From Mycolicibacterium aurum (GTDB lineage: Bacteria; Actinomycetota; Actinomycetes; Mycobacteriales; Mycobacteriaceae), in assembly GCA_900078775.1 (NCBI GenBank), contig LT549889.1:1798001-1862000 (forward strand): a DNA stretch of 64,000 nt, read 5' to 3'. Numbering within the stretch: position 1 is the stretch's first letter; each line of letters starts with the position of its first letter. Below the pieces are notes generated by a model. It saw nothing but the letters and a program-made list of their open reading frames with translations. It made no database searches and had not been told where the DNA came from. A program made the position numbers and the translations under genes. Below, piece after piece: positions 51,605 to 62,292 of the stretch.

Positions 51605-52549
51605 GTGCACACCCCTGGAATCATCAAGAAACTCGATCCGCGCCGGCGTCGCGCGCGGATAAATCCCGACGGCACCATGTCGTTGGTCGACCACCTCGCC
51701 GAGCTGCGCAACCGGCTGCTGATCGCCACCGCCGCGGTGCTGTTGACCACGATCCTCGGCTTCATCTGGTACACCCACGGCTTCCTGGGCGTGCCCAGCC
51801 TCGGCGAGTGGCTGCGCGGCCCGTACTGTGCGCTGCCCGAGTCGGCCCGGGCCACCATCGCCCCGGACGGCCAGTGCCGCTTGCTGGCCACCGGGCCGTT
51901 CGACCAGTTCATGCTGCGCCTGAAGGTGGCGCTGATGGCCGGCATCGTGATGGCCTGCCCGGTGTGGCTGCATCAGCTGTGGGCGTTCATCACACCCGGG
52001 CTCTACAACAAGGAACGCCGGTTCGCGATGGCGTTCGTCGGGTTCGGGGCCGTGCTGTTCATCGGTGGTGCCGTGCTCGCCTACGTGGTGCTCTCCACCG
52101 CGTTGGGCTTCCTGCTCACCGTGGGCAGCGACGTCCAGGTGACCGCGCTGTCCGGCGAGCAGTACTTCGGCTTCCTGATCAACCTGCTGCTGGTGTTCGG
52201 GATCAGCTTCGAGTTCCCGCTGTTGATCATCATGCTGAATCTGACCGGGGTACTCAGCTACGCCAAGCTCAAGGAGTGGCGCCGCGGCCTGATCTTCGCG
52301 CTGTTCGTGTTCGCCGCGTTCGCCACCCCCGGCTCGGACCCGTTCTCGATGCTGGCGCTGGCCCTGGCGTTGACCCTGCTGCTGGAGTTCGCCATCCAGA
52401 TCGCCCGCGTGCACGACAAACGCAAGGCCCGGCGGGAGGCCCTGGCCGAGGTGCCCGAAGATCAGGCCGCACCGATCCCGGCCGCCGAACCGATCGCCCC
52501 GCCCACCGCGGTGACCCCTCAGGCCCTGTTCGATGACGACGCCACCTGA
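51605..52549 (+). CDS. tatC: Sec-independent translocase TatC
   Basis: A 314-residue, six-helix receptor for twin-arginine signal peptides. The conserved N-terminal [20 protein letters not shown], the periplasmic P48-type proline loop and the glutamate in [12 protein letters not shown]-like [14 protein letters not shown] are present. The C-terminal cytosolic tail ([23 protein letters not shown]...) is extended as in actinobacteria. Start is GTG 51605. The end overlaps helY by 17 bp. Confidence 0.97.
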   Translation: MHTPGIIKKLDPRRRRARINPDGTMSLVDHLAELRNRLLIATAAVLLTTILGFIWYTHGFLGVPSLGEWLRGPYCALPESARATIAPDGQCRLLATGPFDQFMLRLKVALMAGIVMACPVWLHQLWAFITPGLYNKERRFAMAFVGFGAVLFIGGAVLAYVVLSTALGFLLTVGSDVQVTALSGEQYFGFLINLLLVFGISFEFPLLIIMLNLTGVLSYAKLKEWRRGLIFALFVFAAFATPGSDPFSMLALALALTLLLEFAIQIARVHDKRKARREALAEVPEDQAAPIPAAEPIAPPTAVTPQALFDDDAT

Positions 52550-55268
52550 GTCCGGGCCGGAGCTGGCCGCGTTCGCCGCCCAGCTGCCCTTCGGACTCGA
52601 CCCGTTCCAGATCCGGGCCTGCGCGGCGCTGGAATCCGGGCACGGGGTGCTGGTGTGCGCGCCTACCGGTGCCGGCAAGACGGTGGTCGGCGAGTTCGCC
52701 GTGCACCTGGCCCTGGCCGCCGGCCGCAAATGCTTCTACACCACCCCGATCAAGGCGCTGAGCAACCAGAAGCACCTCGATCTGACGCACCGCTACGGCG
52801 CCGACCAGGTCGGCCTGCTGACCGGGGATCAGTCGATCAACGCCGACGCGCCGGTGGTCGTGATGACCACCGAGGTGCTGCGCAACATGCTCTACGCCGA
52901 CTCGCCCGCCCTGCAGGGGCTGTCGCACGTGGTGATGGACGAGGTGCACTTCCTGGCCGACCGGATGCGCGGCGCGGTCTGGGAGGAGGTCATCCTGCAC
53001 CTGCCCGAGGAGGTCCGGCTGGTCAGCCTGTCGGCGACGGTGAGCAACGCCGAGGAGTTCGGCGGCTGGATCCAGACCGTCCGCGGGGACACCACCGTGG
53101 TGGTCGACGAGCACCGGCCGGTGCCGCTGTCCCAGCACATGATGGTCGGCAAGCGGTTGTTCGACCTGTTCCAGTCCGGCGGCAACAAGACGCTCGTCGA
53201 CCCGAGCCTGCTGCGCCATATCGCGCACCGGCGCGAGGCCGACCGGCTCGCCGACTGGCAGCCGCGCGGGCGCGGCCGGGGACGGCAGGGCCGGCCCGGG
53301 CTCAACCGCGGCCCGTCCCGGCCCGACGTCCTCGCCACCCTGGACGCCGAAGGGCTGCTGCCGGCGATCACCTTCGTGTTCTCCCGGGCCGGGTGTGATG
53401 CCGCGGTCAAGCAGTGTCTGCGGGCGCCGCTGCGGCTCACCGACGACGACGAGCGCGACCGCATCGCCGAGGTGATCGACCGGCGCTGCGCGGATCTCGC
53501 GCAGACCGATCTGGCGGTGCTCGGCTACTACGAGTGGCGCGAGGGCCTGCTGCGCGGGCTGGCCGCCCATCACGCCGGCATGCTGCCGGTGTTCCGGCAC
53601 ACCGTCGAGGAGCTGTTCACCGCCGGGCTGGTGAAGGCGGTCTTCGCCACCGAGACACTGGCTTTGGGCATCAACATGCCGGCCCGCACCGTGGTGCTGG
53701 AACGGCTGGTCAAGTACAACGGTGAGCAGCACGCGCCGCTCACGCCGGGGGAGTACACCCAGCTGACCGGGCGGGCCGGGCGGCGCGGCATCGACGTCGA
53801 GGGCCACGCGGTGGTGCTGTGGCACGCCGATGACAACGCCGCCGAACCGGCCGAGGTGGCCGGGCTGGCCTCCACCCGGACCTTCCCGCTGAAGAGTTCG
53901 TTCTCGCCGTCCTACAACATGACCATCAACCTGGTGCAGCAGATGGGCCCGGATCAGGCCCGCGCCCTACTGGAGCGGTCCTTCGCCCAGTACCAGGCCG
54001 ACCGCTCGGTGGTCGGCCTGGTGCGCGGCATCTCCCGCGGCGAGAAGATGCTCGACGAACTCGCCGCCGAACTCGGCGGTCGCGACTCCGCCGTGCTCGA
54101 CTACAGCCGGCTGCGGGCCACCATCAACGCCCGGGAACGGGCCCAGTCCCGCGCCTCGCGGTTGCACCGGCGCCGCGCCGCCGACGAGGCGCTGGCCGCG
54201 CTGCGCCGCGGGGACATCATCACCATCACGCACGGCCGCCGCGGCGGGCTGGCCGTGGTGCTGGAGCCGGCCCGCGACCCCGATGACCCGCGGCCGCTGA
54301 TCCTGACCGAACACCACTGGGCGGGCCGGATCTCCTCGGCCGACTACTCCGGGGCGTCCGCCCCGCTGGGCGCGATGTCGCTGCCCAAACGCGTCGAACA
54401 CCGGCAGCCCCGGGTCCGCCGCGATCTGGCCTCCGCACTGCGCTCGGCGGCCGCCGGCCTGGACGTGCCGTCGCGGCGGCGCGACAAGGCCGTCGAACGG
54501 GACACCGATGCCGAACTGGCGGGACTGCGTGAGCAATTGCGCCGCCACCCCGCGCACAGTGTGCCCGACCGGGAGGCCCAGGTCCGGATCGCCGAGCGGT
54601 ATCTGCGCCTGGAACGGGACAACGAGCAGATCCGGCAGAAGGTGGCGGCCGCGACGAACTCGCTGGCCCGCACCTTCGACCGGATCCTGGTGCTGCTCAC
54701 CGAGCGCGGTTTCATCGACGGTGGCGGCGACACTCCGAAGGTCACCGAGGACGGCCGGCTGCTGGCCCGGATCTACAGCGAGAGCGACCTTTTGGTCGCC
54801 GAATGCCTGCGCCAGGGGGCCTGGGAGGGGCTCTCCCCGGCCGAGTTGGCCGCGGTGGTCTCGGCAGTGCAGTACGAGTCCCGCGGTGACGGCGCGAGCC
54901 CGCAGGGGATGCGGACGCCCACCGACGGCATCCGCCGGGCGCTGACGGCGACCCGCCGGTTGTCGGCGCAGATTCGCAGCGACGAACAACGGCATCGGAT
55001 CACGCAGAGCCGGGAACCCGACGACGGTTTCGTCGCCGCCGTGCACCAGTGGGCCAGCACCGGTGACCTGGCATCGTCGTTGGCGGCCTCGGACGTCAAC
55101 GGCAACGGATCGCCGCTGTCCGCGGGTGATTTCGTGCGCTGGTGCCGCCAGGTGCTCGATCTGCTCGACCAGGTGCGGATCGCGGCGCCGACCCCGGCGC
55201 TGCGCACGGCCGCGAAACGCGCCATCAACGACATTCGACGCGGCGTCGTAGCTGTTGACGCAGGGTAA
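52533..55268 (+). CDS. helY: DEAD/DEAH-box helicase HelY (Ski2/Mtr4-like)
   Basis: A 911-residue superfamily 2 helicase. Walker A is APTGAGKT (residues 43-50), the DEVH box lies in [15 protein letters not shown], motif III is SATVSN, and motifs V/VI are [12 protein letters not shown] and [12 protein letters not shown]. The C-terminal part contains DSHCT-type helical sequence ending [20 protein letters not shown], as in Ski2/Mtr4 RNA helicases, so an RNA-processing role is probable. The ATG lies within the end of tatC. An arginine-rich insert ([21 protein letters not shown]) near residue 250 may bind RNA. Confidence 0.94.
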   Translation: MTTPPESGPELAAFAAQLPFGLDPFQIRACAALESGHGVLVCAPTGAGKTVVGEFAVHLALAAGRKCFYTTPIKALSNQKHLDLTHRYGADQVGLLTGDQSINADAPVVVMTTEVLRNMLYADSPALQGLSHVVMDEVHFLADRMRGAVWEEVILHLPEEVRLVSLSATVSNAEEFGGWIQTVRGDTTVVVDEHRPVPLSQHMMVGKRLFDLFQSGGNKTLVDPSLLRHIAHRREADRLADWQPRGRGRGRQGRPGLNRGPSRPDVLATLDAEGLLPAITFVFSRAGCDAAVKQCLRAPLRLTDDDERDRIAEVIDRRCADLAQTDLAVLGYYEWREGLLRGLAAHHAGMLPVFRHTVEELFTAGLVKAVFATETLALGINMPARTVVLERLVKYNGEQHAPLTPGEYTQLTGRAGRRGIDVEGHAVVLWHADDNAAEPAEVAGLASTRTFPLKSSFSPSYNMTINLVQQMGPDQARALLERSFAQYQADRSVVGLVRGISRGEKMLDELAAELGGRDSAVLDYSRLRATINARERAQSRASRLHRRRAADEALAALRRGDIITITHGRRGGLAVVLEPARDPDDPRPLILTEHHWAGRISSADYSGASAPLGAMSLPKRVEHRQPRVRRDLASALRSAAAGLDVPSRRRDKAVERDTDAELAGLREQLRRHPAHSVPDREAQVRIAERYLRLERDNEQIRQKVAAATNSLARTFDRILVLLTERGFIDGGGDTPKVTEDGRLLARIYSESDLLVAECLRQGAWEGLSPAELAAVVSAVQYESRGDGASPQGMRTPTDGIRRALTATRRLSAQIRSDEQRHRITQSREPDDGFVAAVHQWASTGDLASSLAASDVNGNGSPLSAGDFVRWCRQVLDLLDQVRIAAPTPALRTAAKRAINDIRRGVVAVDAG

Positions 55269-55335
55269 TGTGGCGGCGTAGATCCGCGGCGGCGGGTCTC
55301 GATGATGCACGACGAGCCCGGATCAAGGAGAAACG

Positions 55336-56175
55336 ATGAGCGGACCGCAGGGATCTGACCCCACGCAGGGGTGGTCGGGTCAGCCGCCGCAGTCCGGCGG
55401 TACCCCGCCGTCGGGGGACCAGCCCGCATGGCAGCAGCCGTCCGGTGATCAGCCCGCGTGGCAGCAGCCCTCGGGCGAGCAGCCCGCATGGCAGCAGCCG
55501 TCCTCGGGGGACCAACCCGCATGGCAGCCGCCCGCGCAACCCGAGCAGCCGGCGGGCGACGCCCCGGCCTGGGGGCAGCCGGCCTACCAGCAGCCGCAGG
55601 CCCCGCAGGGCTACCCGCAGTACCAGCAGCCCGCCTACAACCAGCCGCCCCAGCAGGCCTACCCGCAGCCCGACCAGTACGGTCAGCAGCCCACCGGCTA
55701 TGCCCCGCAGGGCTATCCGCAGTACGGCCAGCCCCCGGGCCAGCCGCCCTACGGTCAACCGCAGTACGGGCAGCAGCCGGGCCAGTACGACCCGCAGTAT
55801 GGGCAGTTCAACGCGCCCGGCGGCGAGGAGAGCTCGAAGAAGTCGCTGGCGGTCGTCGGCACCGTGATCGGCGTGCTGGTCGGTGTGATCGTCGCGGTGG
55901 TGCTGGTGCTCGGCTTCTGGAAGCCCGGATTCTTCGTCACCACCACGCTGGACGTGGATGCCGCGCAGACCGGGGTGCAGCAGATCCTGACCGACGAGGC
56001 CAACGGTTACGGCGCCAAGAACGTCCGGGATGTGCGCTGCAACGACGGTGTCAGCCCGGAGGTCAAGAAGGGTGACACCTTCACCTGCCAGGTGAGCATC
56101 GACGGCACCAAGCGTCAGGTCACCGTGACGTTCCAGGACGACAAGGGCACCTACGAGGTCGGCCGCCCCAAGTAG
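55336..56175 (+). CDS. Repeat-rich DUF4333 membrane protein (Rv2091c-like)
   Basis: A 279-residue protein in three parts. Residues 1-160 are a disordered Pro/Gln/Tyr/Gly tail facing the cytosol, starting with four [10 protein letters not shown] repeats and continuing with PQYGQQPGQ-type units. A single helix [26 protein letters not shown] follows near residue 175. The outer domain is DUF4333 ([53 protein letters not shown]) with two cysteines likely forming a disulfide. AAGGAG lies 5 nt before the ATG. Tails of this kind occur on mycobacterial membrane proteins and may drive condensation; no function is assigned. Confidence 0.88.
   Translation: MSGPQGSDPTQGWSGQPPQSGGTPPSGDQPAWQQPSGDQPAWQQPSGEQPAWQQPSSGDQPAWQPPAQPEQPAGDAPAWGQPAYQQPQAPQGYPQYQQPAYNQPPQQAYPQPDQYGQQPTGYAPQGYPQYGQPPGQPPYGQPQYGQQPGQYDPQYGQFNAPGGEESSKKSLAVVGTVIGVLVGVIVAVVLVLGFWKPGFFVTTTLDVDAAQTGVQQILTDEANGYGAKNVRDVRCNDGVSPEVKKGDTFTCQVSIDGTKRQVTVTFQDDKGTYEVGRPK
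55408..55530 (+). repeat. Four tandem 30-33 bp coding repeats
   Basis: Units begin at 55408, 55438, 55468 and 55498; the first three are 30 bp and the last carries one extra codon. Each encodes a variant of [10 protein letters not shown]. Direct repetition of this kind is prone to copy-number change between strains. Confidence 0.9.
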
Positions 56176-56188
56176 ATCCAGCTCTCCG

Positions 56189-56225
56189 CGAATGCCCCGT
56201 GACATCCGGTGTCACGGGGCATTCG
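56189..56225. terminator. Perfect 16-bp hairpin terminator, bidirectional
   Basis: CGAATGCCCCGTGACA (56189-56204) and TGTCACGGGGCATTCG (56210-56225) are perfect complements around the loop TCCGG. It sits in the 54-bp gap between the convergent DUF4333 and exonuclease genes and should stop transcription from both sides. Confidence 0.85.
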
Positions 56226-56229
56226 TGCG

Positions 56230-57183
56230 TCAGGGCAGTTTATCGAGTGCCTTCTGCAGTCGCCCTATCGAGGACAGCACCCCGTACTTCTCGGCCAGCG
56301 CCGCCACCCGGCCCGGGTCCGCGGCGGCCAGCGGCAACGCATCGGAGGAGGTCGACAGGGCGACTGGAGCATCCAGGGCGACCCGCACCACCGGCTCGGC
56401 GGCCCGAATGTAGTCGTCCGCCGCCAGCAGCTTTTTGCGTTGTGCGGCAGGCATTTTCGACGACGGGTCCGCGGCGGCGGCAACGATCGCATCCAGCGAG
56501 CCGTGCTGGGCCAGCAGGGTGGCCGCGGTCTTCTCCCCGATGCCGGCGACACCGGGCAGCCCGTCGGACGGGTCACCGCGCAGCAGCGCCAGTTCGGCGT
56601 AGGCGGCGCCGGCCCGGTCCGGCGGCACCCCGTAGATGTCGGCGACCTCGGCGGGCCCGAACAGCACCGCCTTGGCCAGGCCCCGCCCGATGTAGAGCAC
56701 CCGGACACCGGGGCCCTCATCGCTGACCAGCTGCAGCAGGTCCCGGTCACCGCTGACCACGACCGCCAGATCGCGCTGCTCGGCGGCGGCCAGGGTGCCC
56801 AGCACATCGTCGGCCTCATAGCCGGGCGCACCGGCGGTGGCGATCCCGAAGGCCTCCAGGATCTCCATGATCATCTCGACTTGCGGGGTCAGGTCGTCGG
56901 GCACCTCTTCGATATCGGGCAGCCCGTCGGGTCGAGCCTCCTCGACCCGGTGCGCCTTGTAGGACGGGATCCGGTCCACCCGCCACTGCGGGCGCCAATC
57001 GTCGTCGCGGCACACCACCAGGCGAGCGGGCCGGTGCTGGGTGACCAGCGTGGAGATGGCGTCCAGGAATCCGCGCAGCGCGTTGACCGGGCGTCCGTCC
57101 GGGGCCGTGATGGACGACGGCACCCCGAAGAAGGAGCGAAACCACATGCTCGCACCGTCGAGCAGCAGCACCGGGCCACTCAT
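56230..57183 (-). CDS. 5'-3' exonuclease (Rv2090-like)
   Basis: A 317-residue stand-alone nuclease matching the N-terminal domain of DNA polymerase I (FEN family). Acidic metal ligands appear in [60 protein letters not shown], and the helix-hairpin-helix [22 protein letters not shown] follows; all five key blocks are present. It should act on flaps or RNA primers during replication or repair. The ATG overlaps the stop of the hot-dog gene by 4 bp. Confidence 0.93.
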   Translation of the reverse strand: MSGPVLLLDGASMWFRSFFGVPSSITAPDGRPVNALRGFLDAISTLVTQHRPARLVVCRDDDWRPQWRVDRIPSYKAHRVEEARPDGLPDIEEVPDDLTPQVEMIMEILEAFGIATAGAPGYEADDVLGTLAAAEQRDLAVVVSGDRDLLQLVSDEGPGVRVLYIGRGLAKAVLFGPAEVADIYGVPPDRAGAAYAELALLRGDPSDGLPGVAGIGEKTAATLLAQHGSLDAIVAAAADPSSKMPAAQRKKLLAADDYIRAAEPVVRVALDAPVALSTSSDALPLAAADPGRVAALAEKYGVLSSIGRLQKALDKLP

Positions 57184-58016
57184 GACGCGCTGCCGAACAC
57201 ATAGGAGCCCACGGTCACCAATCTGTCCTCATTCCCCTCGTCGTACAGCTGCACCCGCACCGCGACGGTGCCGGCGGCGCCGTCGAATCGTTCGGTCTGC
57301 ACCCGGAACGGGCCGGCTTTGCCGCGGGCCAGGAACATCACGTGCGCGGAGATGCCCTGCACGTTCTGCCCCGCCGCCTCGGCCGCGGCGGTCTCCAGGA
57401 TGACGAACTGGGGGCCGATGTGCAGCGCCGCGTCCGGGGAGGCCACCTCGGCGGACAGTTCGGGCAGCCCCCAGCGGCCGTCGTCGCGCCGGTAGCCGCC
57501 GAACACCTGCCACAGCGGCGGCAGGTCGGGGGAGTCGACGACCTCGATGTTGTCGACCTCCATCTTCTGCAGCCCCTCGGGCGGCACCCCGATGCTCACG
57601 CCCTGGCCCTCGATCAGCGCGAGCACCCGCTCCGGGCGGTCGGCGTCGACGATCTTGGCGCGGCTGTAACCGAATTGGCGGCCCCGCTTGAGCGGTTCGG
57701 AGACGATCTCGATGCGCCGCACATCGCGGCCCGGGTCGAGGATCTGGCAGGAGTGGATGACCGGATTGGGCACCGCCTCCAGATCGGACATGTGCCCGCT
57801 CTCCGGTGCGCAGATGCCGAGCACCGCGAACAGCAGGCCACCGCTGGGGTTGCGCATGTCGTGGCGCACCGTGACGGTGTCGGTGACGTCGCGCGGATCC
57901 ATCGTGGCGTACATCCGGCCGATGTAGCGGTAGCTGAGCAGACCGCCCCAGCGCCGACGCAGTTCCTCGGCGTAGGCCTCCTGCTGGTCGGTCAGTTCAC
58001 GGATATCGCGCAGCAT
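57180..58016 (-). CDS. Possible hot-dog-fold conserved protein
   Basis: A 278-residue protein I do not recognise with certainty. It has two alpha/beta halves; the first contains [25 protein letters not shown] and the second [46 protein letters not shown], which resemble paired hot-dog domains of thioesterase-like proteins. No signal peptide or membrane helix. It overlaps the exonuclease gene by 4 bp and diverges from pepE. An acyl-CoA or lipid substrate is only a guess. Confidence 0.6.
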   Translation of the reverse strand: MLRDIRELTDQQEAYAEELRRRWGGLLSYRYIGRMYATMDPRDVTDTVTVRHDMRNPSGGLLFAVLGICAPESGHMSDLEAVPNPVIHSCQILDPGRDVRRIEIVSEPLKRGRQFGYSRAKIVDADRPERVLALIEGQGVSIGVPPEGLQKMEVDNIEVVDSPDLPPLWQVFGGYRRDDGRWGLPELSAEVASPDAALHIGPQFVILETAAAEAAGQNVQGISAHVMFLARGKAGPFRVQTERFDGAAGTVAVRVQLYDEGNEDRLVTVGSYVFGSAS

Positions 58017-58021
58017 CGCAC

Positions 58022-58027
58022 TAGCCT
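58022..58027 (+). promoter_or_regulatory. -10-like element before pepE
   Basis: TAGCCT ends 6 nt before ATG 58034, which supports that codon over the ATG at 58028 directly adjoining the hexamer. Confidence 0.4.
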
Positions 58028-58033
58028 ATGGGC

Positions 58034-59182
58034 ATGGCTACCGCCGGCGACGTCAATCTGTTCAGTACCGAGGTCTACGCCCAGCGCATCCGGGCGGCCG
58101 CGGCCGGCGCGGCGCGCGCCGGCCTGGCCGGCCTGGTCATCACCCCGGGCTACGACCTGCGCTATCTGGTCGGCTCGCGGGCGCAGACCTTCGAGCGGCT
58201 GACCGCGCTGGTGCTGCCGGCCGACGGGTCGGCGCCCACCGTGGTGGTGCCGCGCCTGGAACTGGCCGCGCTGCGCGAGTCCGCGGTGGCCGAACTCGGT
58301 GCCACGGTGGCCGATTGGGTGGACGGTCAGAACCCGTACGAACTGGTGGCCCGCGCCCTGCGCGGGGCCGGGACCGACCCGGTGCGCATCGCGGTCACCG
58401 ATTCGATGACCGCGCTGCATCTGCTGCCGCTGGCCGAGGTGCTCGGCGCGGTGCCGGTGCTGGCCACCGATGTGCTGCGCCAGCTGCGGATGATCAAGGA
58501 CGTGAGCGAGGTCGACGCGCTGCGCAAGGCCGGCGCGGCCATCGACCGGGTGCACGCCCGGGTGCCGGAGTTCCTCAAGCCCGGGCGCACCGAGGCAGAG
58601 GTCGCCGCCGACATCGCCGAAGCCATTGTCGCCGAAGGGCACTCGGAGGTCGCGTTCATCATCGTGGGGTCCGGCCCCAACGGCGCCGACCCGCATCACG
58701 AATGCTCGGACCGCGAACTGCAGGCCGGTGACATCGTCGTCGTCGACATCGGCGGTCCGTACGCGCCCGGTTACAACTCCGATTCCACCCGCACCTACAG
58801 CTTGGGCGAGCCCGACGTCGAGGTGGCCCGCCGGTACGCGGTGCTGCAGCGCGCCCAGGCCGAGGCGGTAGCGGCGGTGCGCCCTGGCATCAGCGCCGAG
58901 TCGGTCGACGCCGCCGCCCGTGACGTGCTGGCCGCCGAGGGACTGGCCGAGTGGTTCGTGCACCGCACCGGGCACGGCATCGGGCTGTCGGTGCACGAGG
59001 AGCCCTACATCGTGGCCGGCAACGACATCACCCTGGAGCCCGGGATGGCGTTCTCGGTGGAGCCGGGCATCTACTTCCCGGGCAACTGGGGCGCCCGGAT
59101 CGAGGACATCGTCATCGTCACCGAGGACGGGGTGGAGTCGGTGAACCGGCGCCCGCACGAACTGGTCGTGGTGCCGGTCTAA
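58034..59182 (+). CDS. pepE: M24 family Xaa-Pro dipeptidase-like PepE
   Basis: A 382-residue metallopeptidase with a creatinase-type N-terminal domain ([42 protein letters not shown]) and a pita-bread catalytic domain. Metal ligands are in [21 protein letters not shown] (two Asp), [15 protein letters not shown] (His), [12 protein letters not shown] (Glu) and [13 protein letters not shown] (Glu), so all five are present. It cleaves dipeptides with C-terminal proline if true to family. ATG 58034 is favoured by leaderless spacing; ATG 58028 adds two residues. Matches Rv2089c. Confidence 0.95.
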   Translation: MATAGDVNLFSTEVYAQRIRAAAAGAARAGLAGLVITPGYDLRYLVGSRAQTFERLTALVLPADGSAPTVVVPRLELAALRESAVAELGATVADWVDGQNPYELVARALRGAGTDPVRIAVTDSMTALHLLPLAEVLGAVPVLATDVLRQLRMIKDVSEVDALRKAGAAIDRVHARVPEFLKPGRTEAEVAADIAEAIVAEGHSEVAFIIVGSGPNGADPHHECSDRELQAGDIVVVDIGGPYAPGYNSDSTRTYSLGEPDVEVARRYAVLQRAQAEAVAAVRPGISAESVDAAARDVLAAEGLAEWFVHRTGHGIGLSVHEEPYIVAGNDITLEPGMAFSVEPGIYFPGNWGARIEDIVIVTEDGVESVNRRPHELVVVPV

Positions 59183-59592
59183 GCCTCGCCGCGGTCCAGC
59201 AGGGTGGAGGAGCCCAGGACGCGTTCCACCTTGACCTCGATGACCACCCGGCGGGGGTTCACCCGCGGGGTGCGGTAACGCTGGGCGTAACGCAGTTCGG
59301 CGTCCCGCACGGACTCCGGGTCGGCGCTCACCGTGGAGGTGCCCTCCAGCGACAGCCAGCGGGCGCCGTCGACCTGGCTGAGCACCGCGATGCCGCGTTC
59401 CTTGGCGTTGACGGCCTTCTGCGACCCGCCGGTGGTGATGACCCGGGCGATGTGGGTGGTCGGGTCGAAGGTGAAGCCGACCGCGACGACGTGCGGCGAA
59501 TTGTCGCCGCGCAGGGTCGTCAGCATCGCGAGGTGACGCTCTGTCAGAAATGCCAGCGCGTCATTGGTCAGTCGGGTGGTTGCCTTGCCCAT
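59179..59592 (-). CDS. PPOX-type F420/FMN-dependent reductase (Rv2074-like)
   Basis: A 137-residue split-barrel flavin/deazaflavin protein. [36 protein letters not shown] is the N-terminal strand set, followed by [42 protein letters not shown] that binds the cofactor phosphate. Rv2074, its positional counterpart, was reported as an F420-dependent biliverdin reductase. It is convergent with pepE (4-bp overlap) and divergent from the SDR gene. The cofactor choice here is inferred from that orthologue. Confidence 0.85.
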   Translation of the reverse strand: MGKATTRLTNDALAFLTERHLAMLTTLRGDNSPHVVAVGFTFDPTTHIARVITTGGSQKAVNAKERGIAVLSQVDGARWLSLEGTSTVSADPESVRDAELRYAQRYRTPRVNPRRVVIEVKVERVLGSSTLLDRGEA

Positions 59593-59627
59593 CGGGGTCC
59601 ACGCTAGCGCAGGTCATAATCTGAGCC

Positions 59628-60371
59628 ATGAAAGACACGGGCCTGGTCGTGATTTTCGGCGGGCGCAGCGAGATCGGTGTGGAAGTGGCGGTGCGCATCG
59701 CCGCGGGACGGCCGGTCGTGCTGGCGGCGCGCCGGGCCCACGACCTGGCCGCCGAGGTGGCGGCCATCCGCGCGGCCGGCGCCACGGCCGTGCAGGTGCG
59801 GGAGTTCGACGCCGACGACACCGCCGCGCACCGGGGCCTGGTCGAGGCGATCGTCACCGAACACGGGCCGATCGCCACCGCGGTGCTGACCTTCGGGGTG
59901 CTCGGCGACCAGACCCGGGCCGAGACCGACGCCGCCCACGCGGTCGCCGTCGCGCACACCGACTATGTGGCGCAGGTGAGTCTGCTGACGGTGCTGGCCG
60001 ATTCGATGCGCCGGGCCGGCGGCGGGGACCTGGTCACGTTCTCCTCGATCGCCGGGGTGCGGGTCCGCCGCGCCAACTACGTGTACGGGTCGGCCAAGGC
60101 CGGCCTGGACGGCTTCTGCAGCGGGCTGGCCGACGCCCTGCACGGCTCCGGGGTGCGGCTGCTGGTGGTCCGGCCCGGTTTCGTGATCGGCCGGATGACC
60201 GAGGGCATGGCGCCGGCCCCGTTCTCCAGCACGCCCGCACAGGTCGCCGGCGCCACCGTACGTGCGCTGCACGGGAAGCGGCGCAGCGTCTGGGTGCCCT
60301 GGCAGGTCGCGATGATCGCGGCGGTGTTCCGCATCCTGCCCGGCCCGATCTGGCGGCGGTTGCCGCGATGA
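59628..60371 (+). CDS. Short-chain dehydrogenase (Rv2073c-like)
   Basis: A 247-residue SDR. The nucleotide site is unusual: VVIFGGRSEIGVEVAVRIAAGRPVVLAARRA, an FGGRSEIG form of the glycine motif; FSSIAGVRVRRANYVYGSAKAG supplies the serine and YxxxK. The C-terminal VRPGFVIGRMTEG and a hydrophobic tail follow, like decaprenylphosphoryl-ribose 2-epimerase (DprE2)-type enzymes. A CATAAT hexamer ends 7 nt before the ATG. It overlaps cobL by 4 bp, so it is expressed with the cobalamin genes, although a role in that pathway is not known. Confidence 0.85.
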   Translation: MKDTGLVVIFGGRSEIGVEVAVRIAAGRPVVLAARRAHDLAAEVAAIRAAGATAVQVREFDADDTAAHRGLVEAIVTEHGPIATAVLTFGVLGDQTRAETDAAHAVAVAHTDYVAQVSLLTVLADSMRRAGGGDLVTFSSIAGVRVRRANYVYGSAKAGLDGFCSGLADALHGSGVRLLVVRPGFVIGRMTEGMAPAPFSSTPAQVAGATVRALHGKRRSVWVPWQVAMIAAVFRILPGPIWRRLPR

Positions 60372-61540
60372 GCAGCAGGATCGTCGTGGTCGGCATCGGC
60401 GCCGACGGGATGCCCGGTCTGGCTCGCAGCTCGGCCGACGCACTCCGCGGCGCCACCGTGATCTACGGTGCGCCCCGGCAGCTCGAGCTGCTGGACGGGA
60501 CCGTCACCGGGCAACGCCGGGAATGGCCGTCCCCGTTGCTGTCCGCGCTGCCCACCCTGTTCGACGGCCTGGACACCGTGCACGTGGTGGCCTCCGGTGA
60601 CCCGATGCTGCACGGGATCGGCGCCACACTGATCCGGGTGCACGGCGCGGACCGGGTGCGGGTGCTGCCGCATGTGTCCTCGGTGACGCTGGCCTGCGCC
60701 CGGCTCGGCTGGAACGTGCAGGACACCGAGATCATCAGCCTGGTCACCGCGCCGGTGCACACCGCGGTGCGCCGCGGCGGGCAGGCGGTGATCCTGAGCC
60801 GGGACGGGTCCAGCCCGGCCAAGCTGGCCCGGCTGCTCACCGAACACGGCCGGGGCGACTCGGAATTCGTTGTGCTCGAACAGCTCGGCGGCCCGGCCGA
60901 GCGGGTTCGCCGGTCGGTGGCCCGAGACTTCTCCGGCACGGTCGCCGACCTGAATGTGATCGGTATCCGGTATCTGCCCGACCAGCGGCGCGCATACGCC
61001 CTGCCCGACGAGGTGTTCGCCCATGACGGGCAGATCACCAAGCAGTCGATGCGGGCGGTCACCCTGGCCGCGCTGGGCCCGCGTCCGGGGGAGCTGCTCT
61101 GGGATGTGGGCTCCGGATCGGGCAGTGTGGCGATCGAGTGGTGCCGCAGCGCGCCCGGGTGCACGGCCGTCGCGTTCGAGCGGGCCGAGGCGCGCCGGGA
61201 ACGCCTCACCGGCAACGCGATATCGTTCGGCGTGCGAGTCGACGTCCGCGGCCCCGCGCCCGAGGCATTCGCGGACACCGACGGCGCACCGGCGGCGATC
61301 TTCGTCGGCGGCGGCGCGACCACGCCCGGCCTGCTCGAGGCCTGCCTGCACCGGCTGGCCCCCGGTGGCCGGCTGGTCGCCAATGCGGTCACCGCGGAGT
61401 CCGAAGCCGTTGTCACACAGTGGTACTCGAAGATCGGGGGAGATTTGCGCCGGTTCCAGCACTACCAGGGTGAAGCGATCGGCGGGTTCACCGGCTTCCG
61501 GCCGGCCTTCCCGGTCACCCAGTGGTCGGTGGTGAAATGA
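60368..61540 (+). CDS. cobL: Precorrin-6Y C5,15-methyltransferase (decarboxylating)
   Basis: A 390-residue fused CbiE-CbiT enzyme of the aerobic cobalamin route. The N-terminal CbiE methylase has VVVGIGADGMPGLARSSADAL and VVASGDPMLHGIGATL; the C-terminal CbiT part begins near residue 220 with ITKQSMRAVTLAALGPRPGELLWDVGSGSGSVAIEW, the SAM-binding loop. It methylates C5 and C15 and removes a carboxyl group. ATG 60368 overlaps the SDR stop, and its stop overlaps cobM. Confidence 0.96.
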   Translation: MSSRIVVVGIGADGMPGLARSSADALRGATVIYGAPRQLELLDGTVTGQRREWPSPLLSALPTLFDGLDTVHVVASGDPMLHGIGATLIRVHGADRVRVLPHVSSVTLACARLGWNVQDTEIISLVTAPVHTAVRRGGQAVILSRDGSSPAKLARLLTEHGRGDSEFVVLEQLGGPAERVRRSVARDFSGTVADLNVIGIRYLPDQRRAYALPDEVFAHDGQITKQSMRAVTLAALGPRPGELLWDVGSGSGSVAIEWCRSAPGCTAVAFERAEARRERLTGNAISFGVRVDVRGPAPEAFADTDGAPAAIFVGGGATTPGLLEACLHRLAPGGRLVANAVTAESEAVVTQWYSKIGGDLRRFQHYQGEAIGGFTGFRPAFPVTQWSVVK

Positions 61541-62292
61541 CCGTCTTCTTCATCGGCGCCGGCCCGGGTGCCGCCGATCTGATCACGGTGCGCGGGCAGC
61601 GGCTGCTCGGCCGTTGCCAGGTGTGCCTGTACGCGGGCTCGATCATGCCCCGGGATCTGCTGGAGTTCTGTCCGCCCGAGGCCCGGATCGTCGACACCGG
61701 CCCGCTGACGCTGGAGCAGATCATCGATGAGCTGGCCACCGCCGACGCGGCCGGGCTGGACGTGGCGCGGCTGCACAGCGGGGATCCGTCCATCTACAGC
61801 GCGCTGGCCGAGCAGTGCCGCCGGCTGGACGCGCGGGGGATCGGCTGGGAGGTGGTGCCCGGGGTGCCGGCGTTCGCGGCGGCCGCCGCCGCACTGGGCC
61901 GTGAGCTGACGGTGCCCGGCGTGGCGCAGACGGTCACCCTCAGCCGGGTCGCCACGCTGTCGACCGCGATGCCGGAGAAGGAGTCGCTGGCCGCGCTGTC
62001 CGCGCCGGGCGCCACCCTGGTGCTGCATCTGGCCGCGGCGCAGGCCGAGACCATCGTCGCCGAGCTGACCTCCGGCGGTTACACCCGCGAAACCCCTTGT
62101 GCGGTGGTGGCCTACGCGAGCTGGCCCACCGAACAGGTGGTGCGCTGTGCGCTCGGGGATCTGGTGGAGCAGCTGCGCGCGGCCGGGATCACCAAGACCG
62201 CGGTGATCATCGTCGGCGATGTGCTGGCCGCCGAGGGGTTCACCGACAGCTATCTGTACTCGTCGGGCCGGCGGCGCGGAAGCCGGCATTGA
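61537..62292 (+). CDS. cobM: Precorrin-4 C11-methyltransferase
   Basis: A 251-residue SAM-dependent uroporphyrin-III-methylase-family enzyme. MTVFFIGAGPGAADLITVRGQRLL is the N-terminal P-loop-like motif, LHSGDPSIYSALAEQCRRL the GDP signature, and PGVPAFAAAAAALGRELTVPG follows; these and the LCLYAGSIMP-like CLYAGSIMPRDLLEFCP distinguish CobM. ATG 61537 lies over the cobL stop (ATGA). It feeds precorrin-5 to later steps. Confidence 0.96.
   Translation: MTVFFIGAGPGAADLITVRGQRLLGRCQVCLYAGSIMPRDLLEFCPPEARIVDTGPLTLEQIIDELATADAAGLDVARLHSGDPSIYSALAEQCRRLDARGIGWEVVPGVPAFAAAAAALGRELTVPGVAQTVTLSRVATLSTAMPEKESLAALSAPGATLVLHLAAAQAETIVAELTSGGYTRETPCAVVAYASWPTEQVVRCALGDLVEQLRAAGITKTAVIIVGDVLAAEGFTDSYLYSSGRRRGSRH

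Noticed and set aside
55408-55530. Possible CRISPR array because of 30-bp repeats
   Set aside because: Units are directly adjacent without spacers, are in frame with a protein, and there are no cas genes nearby.
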